DNA of 54,806 bases from positions 1 to 54,806 of the forward strand of contig CAIKUF010000104.1 in the NCBI GenBank assembly GCA_903830565.1, read 5' to 3'. Below, one piece after another: positions 1 to 11,084 of this stretch. Numbering within the stretch: position 1 is the stretch's first letter; every line of letters starts with the position of its first letter. The notes under the pieces are model-generated. The model saw only the letters and a list, made by a program, of their open reading frames with translations, searched no databases and was not told the DNA's origin. The position numbers were made by a program, and so were the translations under genes. This stretch comes from an uncultured bacterium. Its GTDB lineage: Bacteria > Pseudomonadota > Gammaproteobacteria > Burkholderiales > Burkholderiaceae_C.

Positions 1-1263
1 GGGCCGCGCGTCACGCCATCCGGCTATGCGTGGATCGTCGGCGCGCTCGTCGTCGGCGGCGGCGTCGGTCTCTTCGCCGCGAAGAAGGTACAGATGACGC
101 AGATGCCCGAACTCGTCGCGTTGATGCACAGCCTCGTGGGCCTGGCCGCGTGCCTGGTCGGCTTCGCGAGCTACGTCGACACCTCGACCGTGTTCCCGAC
201 CGAGGCCGAGAAGGCTATCCACGAGATCGAGATCTACATCGGCATCCTCATCGGTGCCGTCACCTTCTCCGGCTCGGTGATCGCGTTCGGCAAGCTCTCG
301 GGCAAGATCGGCGGCAAGCCGCTACTGCTGCCTGGCCGGCACTGGCTCAACCTGGCGGGCCTGTTGATCGTGATCTGGTTCGGCCACGCCTTCCTGAACG
401 CGCACAGCATCCAGGACGGCATGACGCCGCTGCTCGTGATGACGGTGGTCGCGCTGCTGTTCGGCGCGCACATGGTGATGGCCATCGGGGGCGCCGACAT
501 GCCGGTCGTCGTCTCCATGCTCAACAGCTACTCGGGCTGGGCCGCGGCGGCCACGGGCTTCATGCTCAGCAACGACTTGCTGATCGTCGTCGGCGCATTG
601 GTCGGCTCGTCGGGCGCGATCCTCTCCTACATCATGTGCCGGGCGATGAACCGCAACTTCATCAGCGTCATCGCCGGGGGCTTTGGCACTGGCGGCGGAA
701 CGGCGCCCGCGGCGGGCGGCGCGCAGCCGGCCGGCGAAGCGATACCGATCAGCGCACTCGAAACCGCGGAACTGCTGCGCGAGGCCAAGAACGTCATCAT
801 CGTGCCGGGCTACGGCATGGCGGTGGCGCAGGCCCAGCACACGGTGTACGAGATCACCAAGCTGCTGCGCGAGAAGGGCGTGAACGTGCGCTTCGGCATC
901 CACCCGGTGGCCGGCCGCATGCCCGGCCACATGAACGTGCTGCTCGCCGAAGCCAAGGTGCCCTACGACATCGTGCTCGAGATGGACGAACTCAACGAGG
1001 ACTTCCCGAAGACCGATGTCGCTATGGTCATCGGCGCCAACGACATCGTCAACCCGGCCGCGCAGGACGACCCGACCAGCCCCATCGCCGGCATGCCGGT
1101 GCTCGAAGTCTGGAAGGCGCAAACCTCGATCGTCATGAAGCGCAGCATGGCTTCGGGCTACGCCGGGGTCGACAACCCACTGTTCTACAAAGAGAACAAC
1201 CGCATGCTGTTCGGCGACGCCAAGAAGATGCTCGACGAGGTGTTGGCTGCGTTAAGGGCCTGA
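1..1263 (+). CDS. pntB: NAD(P) transhydrogenase subunit beta, 5'-truncated by window edge
   Basis: The reading frame is open from base 1, so the true start lies before the window. PntB is the membrane subunit of the proton-translocating transhydrogenase that moves hydride between NADH and NADP+ at the inner membrane. The visible N-terminal two thirds are several hydrophobic helices. The C-terminal part is the NADP-binding domain III, recognised by the [10 protein letters not shown] motif near 814-843 and by the stretches [14 protein letters not shown] and EMDELNEDF that match E. coli PntB closely. The stop is TGA at 1261-1263. pntA should lie just upstream, outside the window. Identity is very secure; only the start is unknown. 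Confidence 0.97.
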   Translation, partial: GPRVTPSGYAWIVGALVVGGGVGLFAAKKVQMTQMPELVALMHSLVGLAACLVGFASYVDTSTVFPTEAEKAIHEIEIYIGILIGAVTFSGSVIAFGKLSGKIGGKPLLLPGRHWLNLAGLLIVIWFGHAFLNAHSIQDGMTPLLVMTVVALLFGAHMVMAIGGADMPVVVSMLNSYSGWAAAATGFMLSNDLLIVVGALVGSSGAILSYIMCRAMNRNFISVIAGGFGTGGGTAPAAGGAQPAGEAIPISALETAELLREAKNVIIVPGYGMAVAQAQHTVYEITKLLREKGVNVRFGIHPVAGRMPGHMNVLLAEAKVPYDIVLEMDELNEDFPKTDVAMVIGANDIVNPAAQDDPTSPIAGMPVLEVWKAQTSIVMKRSMASGYAGVDNPLFYKENNRMLFGDAKKMLDEVLAALRA

Positions 1264-1386
1264 GCGGGACGTGAGCCTGCGCCTGCGCGCAGGCGAACGC
1301 TAGCTCGGGGGCGAGCGCTTGCAAGCGCGAGCGCGGGCTGCAAGCCTGAGCGCGGCGCGTCCCCGCGCTTGCTCAGCAAATCGACT

Positions 1387-1407
1387 AGGCCGGGCATTGC
1401 CCGGTCT
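1387..1407 (+). terminator. Hairpin after pntB, possible transcription terminator
   Basis: A 9-bp stem (1387-1395 with 1399-1407, one G-T pair) closes a three-base ATT loop, followed by TTGGTTC. The run of T is poor, so termination strength is uncertain. It lies between pntB and the riboswitch. A second inverted repeat (1423-1429 with 1433-1439) follows. Confidence 0.4.
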
Positions 1408-1470
1408 TGGTTCGCCTAGGCGCGTCGGCGCGGCCGACGAGGGCCTATGGCGCCGCCCTACAATCACGCC

Positions 1471-1572
1471 TCGCCCAAGGAGCGTTGCGACAGCGCCCGG
1501 AGCCATGCGCTCCCGCGCTGCCAGGCTTGGGCACGGCGCGGCCCTTGGTGCGCCTTTCAACGGCGCTCACCC
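1471..1572 (+). ncRNA. SAH (S-adenosylhomocysteine) riboswitch upstream of metH
   Basis: The region folds as the SAH riboswitch class. P1 pairs 1473-1479 (GCCCAAG) with 1526-1532 (CTTGGGC). P2 pairs 1491-1496 with 1515-1520, with an inner stem 1499-1503/1509-1513. A further hairpin pairs 1535-1539 with 1550-1554. A pseudoknot can form between GAGCG at 1480-1484 and CGCTC at 1564-1568. The conserved blocks GGAGCGTTGCGAC, CCAGGCTTGGG and AACGGCGCTCAC match the family as I know it. SAH riboswitches switch on ahcY and metH type genes when SAH accumulates, which fits the metH start at 1629. Pairings were traced by eye; no covariance model was run. Confidence 0.88.
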
Positions 1573-1628
1573 GACTTGCACGGTCGCGGTGAGAACTGCG
1601 GCTCGCTGAGCACCCGAAGCCCGCCGCC

Positions 1629-4367
<2,739 letters not shown>

Positions 4368-4477
4368 CGGGCCTCGGGCCACGACGCCCGCGGGACGCCG
4401 CACCTGAAGCACGGCCATTCAGGCCGCATACATTCGATCACCGGTTGACGTGTGTGGTTACCTTAGCCGGCGCGCTT

Positions 4478-4502
4478 GTGCCGTTGTTTCCACAAATAGA
4501 AT
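4478..4502 (+). promoter_or_regulatory. Possible sigma-70 promoter for the DUF1800 gene
   Basis: TTGTGC near 4478-4483 and TAGAAT at 4497-4502 are spaced 13-15 bases apart depending on the exact -35 hexamer chosen, so the match is weak. The stretch 4368-4593 otherwise holds a GC-rich hairpin just after metH (4367-4372 with 4386-4391, no T tract) and no gene. Confidence 0.25.
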
Positions 4503-4593
4503 CGCCCGCCGACCTCCCGTAGGGGCTTCGGTGAAGAGGGCTAAGCGCGGTTCGCGCCGGGCCGATAAGCTGTCTGGCCGCAAGGGAGTCGCA

Positions 4594-6414
4594 GTGAAAC
4601 CAGAGAACGTCATCGATAGGCACGGGCGCACGAGCCGACTGCTTGCTTTCTTCGCGGCGGCTGCCCTTGCGGCGGTACTCGCGGCCTGCGGAGGAGGAGG
4701 CGGGTCGAGCGGAGGCGACAGTTCTCCCGTGGTGACCCCTCCCGTGGTGACCCCTCCCGTGGTGCCGCCCGTGAGCACTCCGCAGTTGCCCGCGTCGCGC
4801 GCCGAGGCGGTGCGTTTCCTGACCCAGGCCACGTTCGGCGCGACACCGGCAGAGATTGACCATGTGATGGCGATCGGCTACTCGGCGTGGCTCGATGAGC
4901 AATTCGCCAAGCCGCAGACGCTTCATCTTGACTACTGGAACGCCGCGAATGCAGCGATCAAGGCCGTCACCCAGACCAGCGCGGCAGGCACACGCGAAGT
5001 GTTCGACAGCTTCTACCGCCAGGCGCTCACCGGCGACGGCCAACTGCGCCAGCGCGTGGCCTTCGCGCTGTCGCAGATCTTCGTGATCTCGATGGTCGAC
5101 AGCACGGTCGCCAGCTACCCGCAGGGCGTGGCGAGCTACCTCGACATGTTGGGCGCAAACGCATTCGGCAACTACCGCACGCTGATCGAAGGCGTCTCGC
5201 GGCATCCGATGATGGGCATCTACCTCTCGCACATGAAGAACCAGAAGGAAGACCTGGCCAAGGGCCGAGTCCCCGACGAGAACTACGCGCGCGAGGTGAT
5301 GCAACTGTTCTCGATCGGCCTGTACCAACTCAATGCCGACGGCAGCCTCAAGGCCGGCAGCGACGGCAACCCGCTGGAGACCTACGCTGCTGCCGACGTC
5401 TCGGGGCTGGCCAAAGTATTCACCGGCTGGAGCTGGGACGGACCCGACACGGCCGATGCCCGCTTCTTCGGCTACAGCGCCGATTTCACGGATCCGGCGC
5501 GACTGTATTCGCCGATGCAGGGCTATACGCAGTTCCATTCGTTGTCGGAGAAGGACTTTCTCGGCGCCACGGTAACGGCGCAAACCAGGTCCGATCCCTT
5601 CGCCAGCCTGAAGGTCGCGATGGACACGCTGGCCGGCCACGCGAACGTGGGGCCGTTCATCGGCAAGCAACTCATTCAGCGGCTGGTGACGAGCAACCCG
5701 AGCCCGGCCTATGTGGCGCGGGTGGCGAAGGCTTTCTCGAGCAGCGGTGACATGAAAGCCCTGATCAAGGCGGTCTTGACGGACGCCGAGGCCCGCGACC
5801 CGTCGTTGGCCAGCGGCCCGAATTACGGCAAGCTGCGCGAGCCGGTGCTGCGAATGACGGCTTACCTGCGCGCCTTCGGAGTCACCTCGGAAAGCGGGAA
5901 ATTCCTGATCGGCACGACCGACGATGCGGGGACTCAGCTCAACCAGTCGCCGCTGCGCTCGCCATCGGTGTTCAACTTCTACCGCCCCGGCTATGTGCCG
6001 CCGGACGCGGCGGCTGGCCAGGCCGGCCTGGTGGTGCCCGAGTTGCAGATCACGCACGAGACATCGGTGGCGGGCTATGCCAACTTCATGCGTACGGGCG
6101 TCCAGTCGGGCTTCGGGCTCAGGGGCACGGACGGCAAGGCCACGCGCCAGGACGTGCAGGTCGACTACAGCGCCCTGCTGGCGCTGGCCGACACAAGCGC
6201 AGCCCTGGTCGACAGGGTGTTGACCCTCTTGCTCGGGCCGACGCCCCAGGATGCTTTGAAGGCCGAAATCGTGCCCGCGGTCGACTCGATCGTCGTGCCC
6301 GCACTCAAGGCTGACGGCAGCAACCAGGCCGCGGTCACCAGCGCGAAGATGAACCGCGTCTACACCGCCGTCTATCTGGTGCTGGTGGCGCCCGAGTTCA
6401 TCGTCCAGAAGTGA
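4594..6414 (+). CDS. DUF1800 family lipoprotein
   Basis: The 606-aa product has a signal peptide ending in a lipobox-like LAAC followed by a glycine-rich run, suggesting an outer-envelope lipoprotein. After a Pro/Val tandem-repeat linker comes a full DUF1800 domain, with RFLTQATFGATPAEI near its start and NYAREVMQLFSIGLY and VFTGWSW in the middle. The enzymatic role of DUF1800 is not established. GTG 4594 is preferred over the upstream frame extension because AAGGGAG lies 5-8 bases before it and the lipoprotein signal begins soon after. The next gene encodes DUF1501; the two families are widely found as neighbours and probably act together outside the cytoplasm. Confidence 0.88.
   Translation: MKPENVIDRHGRTSRLLAFFAAAALAAVLAACGGGGGSSGGDSSPVVTPPVVTPPVVPPVSTPQLPASRAEAVRFLTQATFGATPAEIDHVMAIGYSAWLDEQFAKPQTLHLDYWNAANAAIKAVTQTSAAGTREVFDSFYRQALTGDGQLRQRVAFALSQIFVISMVDSTVASYPQGVASYLDMLGANAFGNYRTLIEGVSRHPMMGIYLSHMKNQKEDLAKGRVPDENYAREVMQLFSIGLYQLNADGSLKAGSDGNPLETYAAADVSGLAKVFTGWSWDGPDTADARFFGYSADFTDPARLYSPMQGYTQFHSLSEKDFLGATVTAQTRSDPFASLKVAMDTLAGHANVGPFIGKQLIQRLVTSNPSPAYVARVAKAFSSSGDMKALIKAVLTDAEARDPSLASGPNYGKLREPVLRMTAYLRAFGVTSESGKFLIGTTDDAGTQLNQSPLRSPSVFNFYRPGYVPPDAAAGQAGLVVPELQITHETSVAGYANFMRTGVQSGFGLRGTDGKATRQDVQVDYSALLALADTSAALVDRVLTLLLGPTPQDALKAEIVPAVDSIVVPALKADGSNQAAVTSAKMNRVYTAVYLVLVAPEFIVQK
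4726..4764 (+). repeat. 15-bp tandem repeat, 2.6 copies, in the DUF1800 gene
   Basis: The unit CCCGTGGTGACCCCT occupies 4726-4740 and 4741-4755, with a partial third copy to 4764. It encodes the PVVTP repeat of a flexible linker behind the lipobox. Slippage would change linker length in frame. Confidence 0.85.
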
Positions 6415-6515
6415 TGACCACCCGACTGGTGGTTTCAACCTCTCGCATCCATCCTCGCGGCGAAGCATCCTGTTTTCGGGTGACCCAGCGCCGGTCTTGA
6501 ACGAGTCCATCTGCC

Positions 6516-8042
6516 ATGAAGAACTTCACAAGCCCCGCTTCGCGCCGCGAATTTCTCCGCCGCGCCGGCGCGTTCTCGGTCGCGGTGCCAGCGGCGCCGT
6601 TTGCACTCAACCTGGCCGCCATCGGCAGCGCCTCGGCGCAGTCGGCGGGTGGCTACAAGGCGCTCGTCTGCCTGTACTTCAGCGGCGGCAACGACGGCTA
6701 CAACACCGTGCTGGCGACTGATACCAATTCCTGGGCCAGTTATCTGACGGTCCGTACTCAGGCTCCCGACCCGATCGCGCTGAGGGCGCCAGGCACTGCG
6801 GTGGTCACTGGCGCAGCTGCCGGCTCGCCGGATAGGCTGGGCGGTGTTCTCGCGATCACGCCGCTGCGCAGCCAGGGTCGCAGCTTCGCAGTGCACCCGG
6901 TCATGACCGGGGTGCGCGACCTGTTCAGCGCCAAGCGGCTGGCGATCGTGTCCAACGTCGGCACCCTGCTGCGTCCGACAAGCAAGGCGCAGTACAAGGA
7001 CAGCACTTTCCCCAAGCCCAAGAAGCTGTTCTCGCACAATGACCAGACGTCGGAATGGATGACCTTTGCGTCCGAAGGCGCCCGCATCGGCTGGGGCGGG
7101 CGCATGGGAGACTTGCTGCTCAGATCCAACACCAACGCGGTGTTCACAAGCATCTCGACGGCGGGCAACGCGGTTTGGCTGTCCGGCCAGAACGTCGTGC
7201 AATACCAGGTGACGACCAGCGGGGCGATACGCATCGGCGGCACGGGCACCACGCTCTACGGCTCGGCCACGGCACTCACGAAGGCGCGCCGCATCATGCG
7301 CACGACACGTTCGTCAAACCTGCTGGAACAGGCCCAATCAGGCGTCGTGGGGCGCTCGATCGACGCCGAAGGCGCGCTTTCCGCAGCGTTGCCGGCCGCC
7401 AATACCGCGCCGTACGGCACGCCCGGACTGGCTGCTGGCGTGGTCGACCCGCTGTTGCAGTACGACAACCCGCTGACCGGCGGCAAATCGACGAACCCGC
7501 TTGCGCAGCAACTCCAGATCGTTGCGCGGACGATCGCCGGCCGCAGCGCGCTGGGCGTGCAGCGGCAGGTGTTCTTCGTCAACGTCGGCGGCTTCGACAA
7601 CCACGACTTTCAGAACCGCACGCAGGCCAACAACCTGGCCTTGGTTTCGCATGCGCTGAAGTACTTCGACACCACGCTTACCGCGATGGGCGTGGGCAAC
7701 GATGTGACGACGTTCACCGCCTCCGATTTCGGACGCACCTTCACCAGCAACGGCGACGGCACCGACCATGGCTGGGGGTCGCACCACTTCGTTCTCGGCG
7801 GCGCGGTGCACGGCGGCGACTTGTATGGCAACTTCCCCGCCTACGGTGTAAGTGACACCAAGGGTGATTTCGGCAGCCCGAACCAGATTGGCAACGGTGC
7901 CATGTTGCCCGAGATTTCGGTCGATCAGTACGCGGCCACGTTGGCGCGTTGGTTCGGCGTGTCGGATAGTCAGGCGCTCGATATCTTTCCCAACCTCACC
8001 AACTTCGATGTCAGCCTGCGCAACCTGGGCTTCATGGCGTGA
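6516..8042 (+). CDS. DUF1501 family protein with Tat-type signal
   Basis: The 508-aa product starts with a twin-arginine-like motif, SRREFLRRAG, and a hydrophobic segment ending near ASAQSA, so export through Tat is likely. The rest matches DUF1501: YFSGGNDGYNTVL near the N-terminus, FVNVGGFDNHD in the middle, and DFGRTF plus GTDHGWGSHHFVLGG towards the end. This fold is related to alkaline-phosphatase/sulfatase-like proteins; the substrate is unknown. It follows the DUF1800 gene after a 101-base gap and probably shares its transcript. ATG 6516 begins the signal peptide directly. Confidence 0.9.
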   Translation: MKNFTSPASRREFLRRAGAFSVAVPAAPFALNLAAIGSASAQSAGGYKALVCLYFSGGNDGYNTVLATDTNSWASYLTVRTQAPDPIALRAPGTAVVTGAAAGSPDRLGGVLAITPLRSQGRSFAVHPVMTGVRDLFSAKRLAIVSNVGTLLRPTSKAQYKDSTFPKPKKLFSHNDQTSEWMTFASEGARIGWGGRMGDLLLRSNTNAVFTSISTAGNAVWLSGQNVVQYQVTTSGAIRIGGTGTTLYGSATALTKARRIMRTTRSSNLLEQAQSGVVGRSIDAEGALSAALPAANTAPYGTPGLAAGVVDPLLQYDNPLTGGKSTNPLAQQLQIVARTIAGRSALGVQRQVFFVNVGGFDNHDFQNRTQANNLALVSHALKYFDTTLTAMGVGNDVTTFTASDFGRTFTSNGDGTDHGWGSHHFVLGGAVHGGDLYGNFPAYGVSDTKGDFGSPNQIGNGAMLPEISVDQYAATLARWFGVSDSQALDIFPNLTNFDVSLRNLGFMA

Positions 8043-8087
8043 GCTGCGGCCGCGGCGCGCGCCGCTCGGGCGTGGCATGATCGAGTG

Positions 8088-8552
8088 ATGACGACAACAC
8101 TCCGACGCGCGTTGCTGGTCTTGGGCTTGGGAGGGCTGTTCGCGGTAGCGCCTGTCCCGACGCACAGCGCGCCAGCCGCGTCGCAGCCGACAGTCACATC
8201 AGAACGGCTGGCGACGATTTGCAGCGACTGCGCGATCGTCGACAGCGTGAAGAGCGAGACGCGCAAGGGCAAGGGCGGCGCGGTCGGCATGGTCGGCGGC
8301 GCGGTCGTCGGCGGCGTGCTCGGGCACCAGATCGGCGGCGGCACCGGCAAGACGCTGGCCACTGTCGGTGGCGCCGCGGCCGGCGCCTTCGCGGGCAACC
8401 AGGTGCAGAAGAACGTCAACAAGACGACCGTCTGGCTAACCCGCGTGACGCTCAAGGACGGCAGCACGCGTACCTTCGAGACCGGCGCCAGCCCGGGCTT
8501 CAGATCGGGTGAAGTCGTCCTCGTCGACGGCGGGACACTCAGGAAGCGCTGA
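8088..8552 (+). CDS. Glycine-zipper 2TM domain envelope protein
   Basis: The 154-aa product has an N-terminal signal or anchor segment (about residues 5-25). A glycine-zipper region (GGAVGMVGGAVVGGVLGHQIGG and GAAAGAFAGNQ) follows, of the kind found in SlyB/OsmB-like envelope proteins. Cysteines ICSDC lie between the two parts. No lipobox is visible. GTG 8085 directly precedes ATG 8088; I chose the ATG. The 3' end overlaps the 3' end of the convergent yifB-like gene by 14 bases. Function beyond envelope association cannot be stated. Confidence 0.8.
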   Translation: MTTTLRRALLVLGLGGLFAVAPVPTHSAPAASQPTVTSERLATICSDCAIVDSVKSETRKGKGGAVGMVGGAVVGGVLGHQIGGGTGKTLATVGGAAAGAFAGNQVQKNVNKTTVWLTRVTLKDGSTRTFETGASPGFRSGEVVLVDGGTLRKR

Positions 8553-10053
8553 GGACGCGGCGGTACTGGATCGCCTCGGCGATGTGCGCCACTTGAACGG
8601 TGGCGGTGCCGCCCAGGTCGGCGATGCTGCGCGCGATGCGCTGCACGCGGTGATAGCTGCGCCCCGACCAGGCCAGGCGCGTGGCTGCGGTCTGCAGGAA
8701 TTTGGCCGACGCCGCATCGAGCGCGCAGTGGGCGTCGAGCGCATCGCCGGCCAGCTCGGCATTGCGACAGTGCTGGCGTTCGAGCTGGCGCAGCCGGGCC
8801 TGCGCAACGCGCTCGGCCACGAGTGCGCTGGCTTCGCCGTCGGCCGCAGCGGCCAGCGACTCGGGTGCGACGGCCGGCACCTCGACCTGCAAGTCGATGC
8901 GGTCGAGCATCGGCCCGCTGATGCGCCCCTGGTAGCGCGCGATCGCATCCGGCGTGCAGCGGCAGGACCGCAAGGGGTTGCCCAGGTGCCCGCATGGGCA
9001 GGGGTTCATCGCCGCGAGCAACTGGAAGCGGGCCGGGAACTCGGCCTGGCGCGCCGCGCGCGAGATCACGATGCGTCCCGACTCCAGTGGCTCGCGCAAG
9101 GCCTCGAGCGCGGCGCGCGGGAATTCGAGCAACTCGTCGAGGAACAGCACGCCGTGGTGCGCGAGAGAGATCTCGCCTGGGCGCGGCGGCGAGCCGCCGC
9201 CGACAAGCGCCACCGACGACGCGGTGTGATGCGGCGAACGCAGCACTCGCTGGCGCCAGCGCTCAGGGCGAAAGTCGCCGACCAGGCTCAGCACCGCGGC
9301 CGATTCGAGCGCCTCGTCGTGAGTCATCGGCGGCAGCAGCCCCGCAAAGCGCTGCGCCAGCATCGACTTGCCCGTTCCCGGCGGGCCGACCATCAGCACG
9401 CTGTGCCCTCCAGCCGCAGCGATCTCGAGGGCGCGTTTGGCGCCGGCCTGGCCCTTCACGTCGCGCAGGTCGGGCAGGCGTTCGGCCTCGCCAGGGGCGG
9501 CTGCCACCGCGCGCGGCAGCGGCACCGCGGCCTCGCCCTGCAACAGCGAGCGCACGACCTCCAGCAAGTGCGCGGCGGTATGGACCGGCAACCCTTCGAC
9601 CAACGCCGCCTCTTCGGCGCTGCCGCGGGGCAGCACCAGCGCGCGCATGGCGCGGTGGCGGCTCAGTGCAAGGCCCATCGCCAGCGCGCCGCGCACCGGG
9701 CGCAGGTCGCCCGCAAGGCTGAGTTCGCCAGCGAACTCGAAGGCGTCGAGGCGCCGCGCGTCGATCTGCCCGCTCGCGGCGAGGATGCCGAGCGCGATCG
9801 GCAGATCGAACCTGCCCGACTCCTTGGGCAGGTCGGCCGGCGCCAGGTTGACCGTGATGCGCTTGTTGTGCGGGAACTCAAGCCCGCTGTTCTGCAATGC
9901 AGCGCGAACCCGCTCTCGGGCTTCCTTGACCTCGGTCTCGGCCAGGCCGACCAACGTGAAGCTCGGCAGCCCGTTGGCTAGATGCACTTCGACAGTGACC
10001 TCTGGCGCGGCCAAGCCATCGAGCGAGCGACTGCGGATCACGGCCAGCGGCAT
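8539..10053 (-). CDS. YifB/ComM family Mg-chelatase-like AAA+ ATPase
   Basis: The 504-aa product has the family's N-terminal S5-like domain (GLPSFTLVGLAETEVKEARERVRAAL), a Walker A GPPGTGKSML, and the chelatase-like ATPase core with FLDELLEF. A four-cysteine segment CPCGHLGNPLRSCRC follows, as in ComM. ComM-type proteins act as branch-migration helicases during natural transformation; the E. coli homologue is YifB. The length is normal. The open frame extends upstream to 10260, but ATG 10053 (MPLAVIRSRSLDG) matches the usual family start. The gene is divergent from torF-glnK-amtB. Confidence 0.93.
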   Translation of the reverse strand: MPLAVIRSRSLDGLAAPEVTVEVHLANGLPSFTLVGLAETEVKEARERVRAALQNSGLEFPHNKRITVNLAPADLPKESGRFDLPIALGILAASGQIDARRLDAFEFAGELSLAGDLRPVRGALAMGLALSRHRAMRALVLPRGSAEEAALVEGLPVHTAAHLLEVVRSLLQGEAAVPLPRAVAAAPGEAERLPDLRDVKGQAGAKRALEIAAAGGHSVLMVGPPGTGKSMLAQRFAGLLPPMTHDEALESAAVLSLVGDFRPERWRQRVLRSPHHTASSVALVGGGSPPRPGEISLAHHGVLFLDELLEFPRAALEALREPLESGRIVISRAARQAEFPARFQLLAAMNPCPCGHLGNPLRSCRCTPDAIARYQGRISGPMLDRIDLQVEVPAVAPESLAAAADGEASALVAERVAQARLRQLERQHCRNAELAGDALDAHCALDAASAKFLQTAATRLAWSGRSYHRVQRIARSIADLGGTATVQVAHIAEAIQYRRVLSAS

Positions 10054-10188
10054 GCGTGCGTTCTCCCTGAAGCGGCCGGCGCAAGGGCATGGGCGTTGCT
10101 CGCGCGGGGCAGTGCCATTGTGCCTGCCGCAAACCTGGGCCGGTATGCCATCGATAGACCGAAACGCTCGGCCGCAATGCCGGAAGCG

Positions 10189-10203
10189 GAACCACTTTGG
10201 TGC
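10189..10203 (+). promoter_or_regulatory. NtrC-like binding site
   Basis: GAACC-N5-GGTGC differs at one base from the enteric NtrC half-site pair GCACC-N5-GGTGC. Its centre is about 107 bases before the start expected from the sigma-54 promoter at 10276-10292, the usual enhancer distance. Recognised by eye. Confidence 0.5.
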
Positions 10204-10275
10204 GCTCCAGGGGTGCTTCGACGCGGGGCCGCCCCGCGATGAGGCTTTCCGGCCCAACACTGGCCCGGTGATGCC

Positions 10276-10292
10276 TTGGCACAGAAGCTGCA
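10276..10292 (+). promoter_or_regulatory. Sigma-54 (RpoN) promoter of torF-glnK-amtB
   Basis: TTGGCAC at 10276-10282 and CTGCA at 10288-10292 give the -24 GG and -12 GC dinucleotides separated by exactly 10 bases, as in the sigma-54 consensus. It lies 40 bases before torF and heads a nitrogen-regulated operon. Apart from this site, the NtrC-like site and the yifB upstream region, 10054-10332 holds no gene. Confidence 0.78.
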
Positions 10293-10332
10293 GTCCACCG
10301 CGTAGTCCACTTCAACCTCCGGAGTCATCGCC

Positions 10333-10698
10333 ATGAAGAGGCAAGCTCTTGCCATTCTCACACTCGCGGTCCTGGGCGTTGCGCCCGCGTTCTCGCAGAC
10401 TGCTGCCGCGCCCGCCGCGCCGACGTCGGACTGGGCCTTCACCGCCAACCTTGGACTGTTCTCGGACTATCGCTTCCGCGGCATCTCGCAGACCAACGAG
10501 AAGCCGGCTATTCAAGGCGGCTTCGACCTCGGCCACAGCTCGGGCTTCTACGTCGGCAACTGGAACTCCAATGTCTCGAGCGCCCAGTACGACGGTGCCA
10601 ACATCGAGATGGACTTCTACGGCGGCTACAAGCACAGCTGGGACAGCGGCTTCGGCCTCGACGTCGGCGCGGTGGTCTCCGTCGCCAAGACTTTGTGA
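10333..10698 (+). CDS. TorF family putative porin, internally shortened
   Basis: The 121-aa product has a Sec signal peptide (to about residue 23). The N-terminal half of the TorF/TIGR02001 porin family follows (NLGLFSDYRFRGISQTNEKPA, GGFDLGHSSGFYVG, IEMDFYGGYKHSW). Family members are about 220-270 aa. Here the sequence passes from GFGLDVGA straight to VVSVAKTL, which looks like the usual last beta-strand, so the central part seems to be missing in frame. Whether the short form inserts in the outer membrane is doubtful. It is the first gene of the sigma-54 operon with glnK and amtB; SD GGAG lies upstream of ATG 10333. It could be a decaying gene kept for its operon leader. Confidence 0.75.
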   Translation: MKRQALAILTLAVLGVAPAFSQTAAAPAAPTSDWAFTANLGLFSDYRFRGISQTNEKPAIQGGFDLGHSSGFYVGNWNSNVSSAQYDGANIEMDFYGGYKHSWDSGFGLDVGAVVSVAKTL

Positions 10699-11064
<366 letters not shown>

Positions 11065-11084
11065 TGAATCAGGAACACAACACC

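Noticed and set aside
4438-6510. 690-codon minus-strand frame opposite the DUF1800 gene
   Set aside because: No start signal or known motif; the plus-strand DUF1800 protein explains the region.
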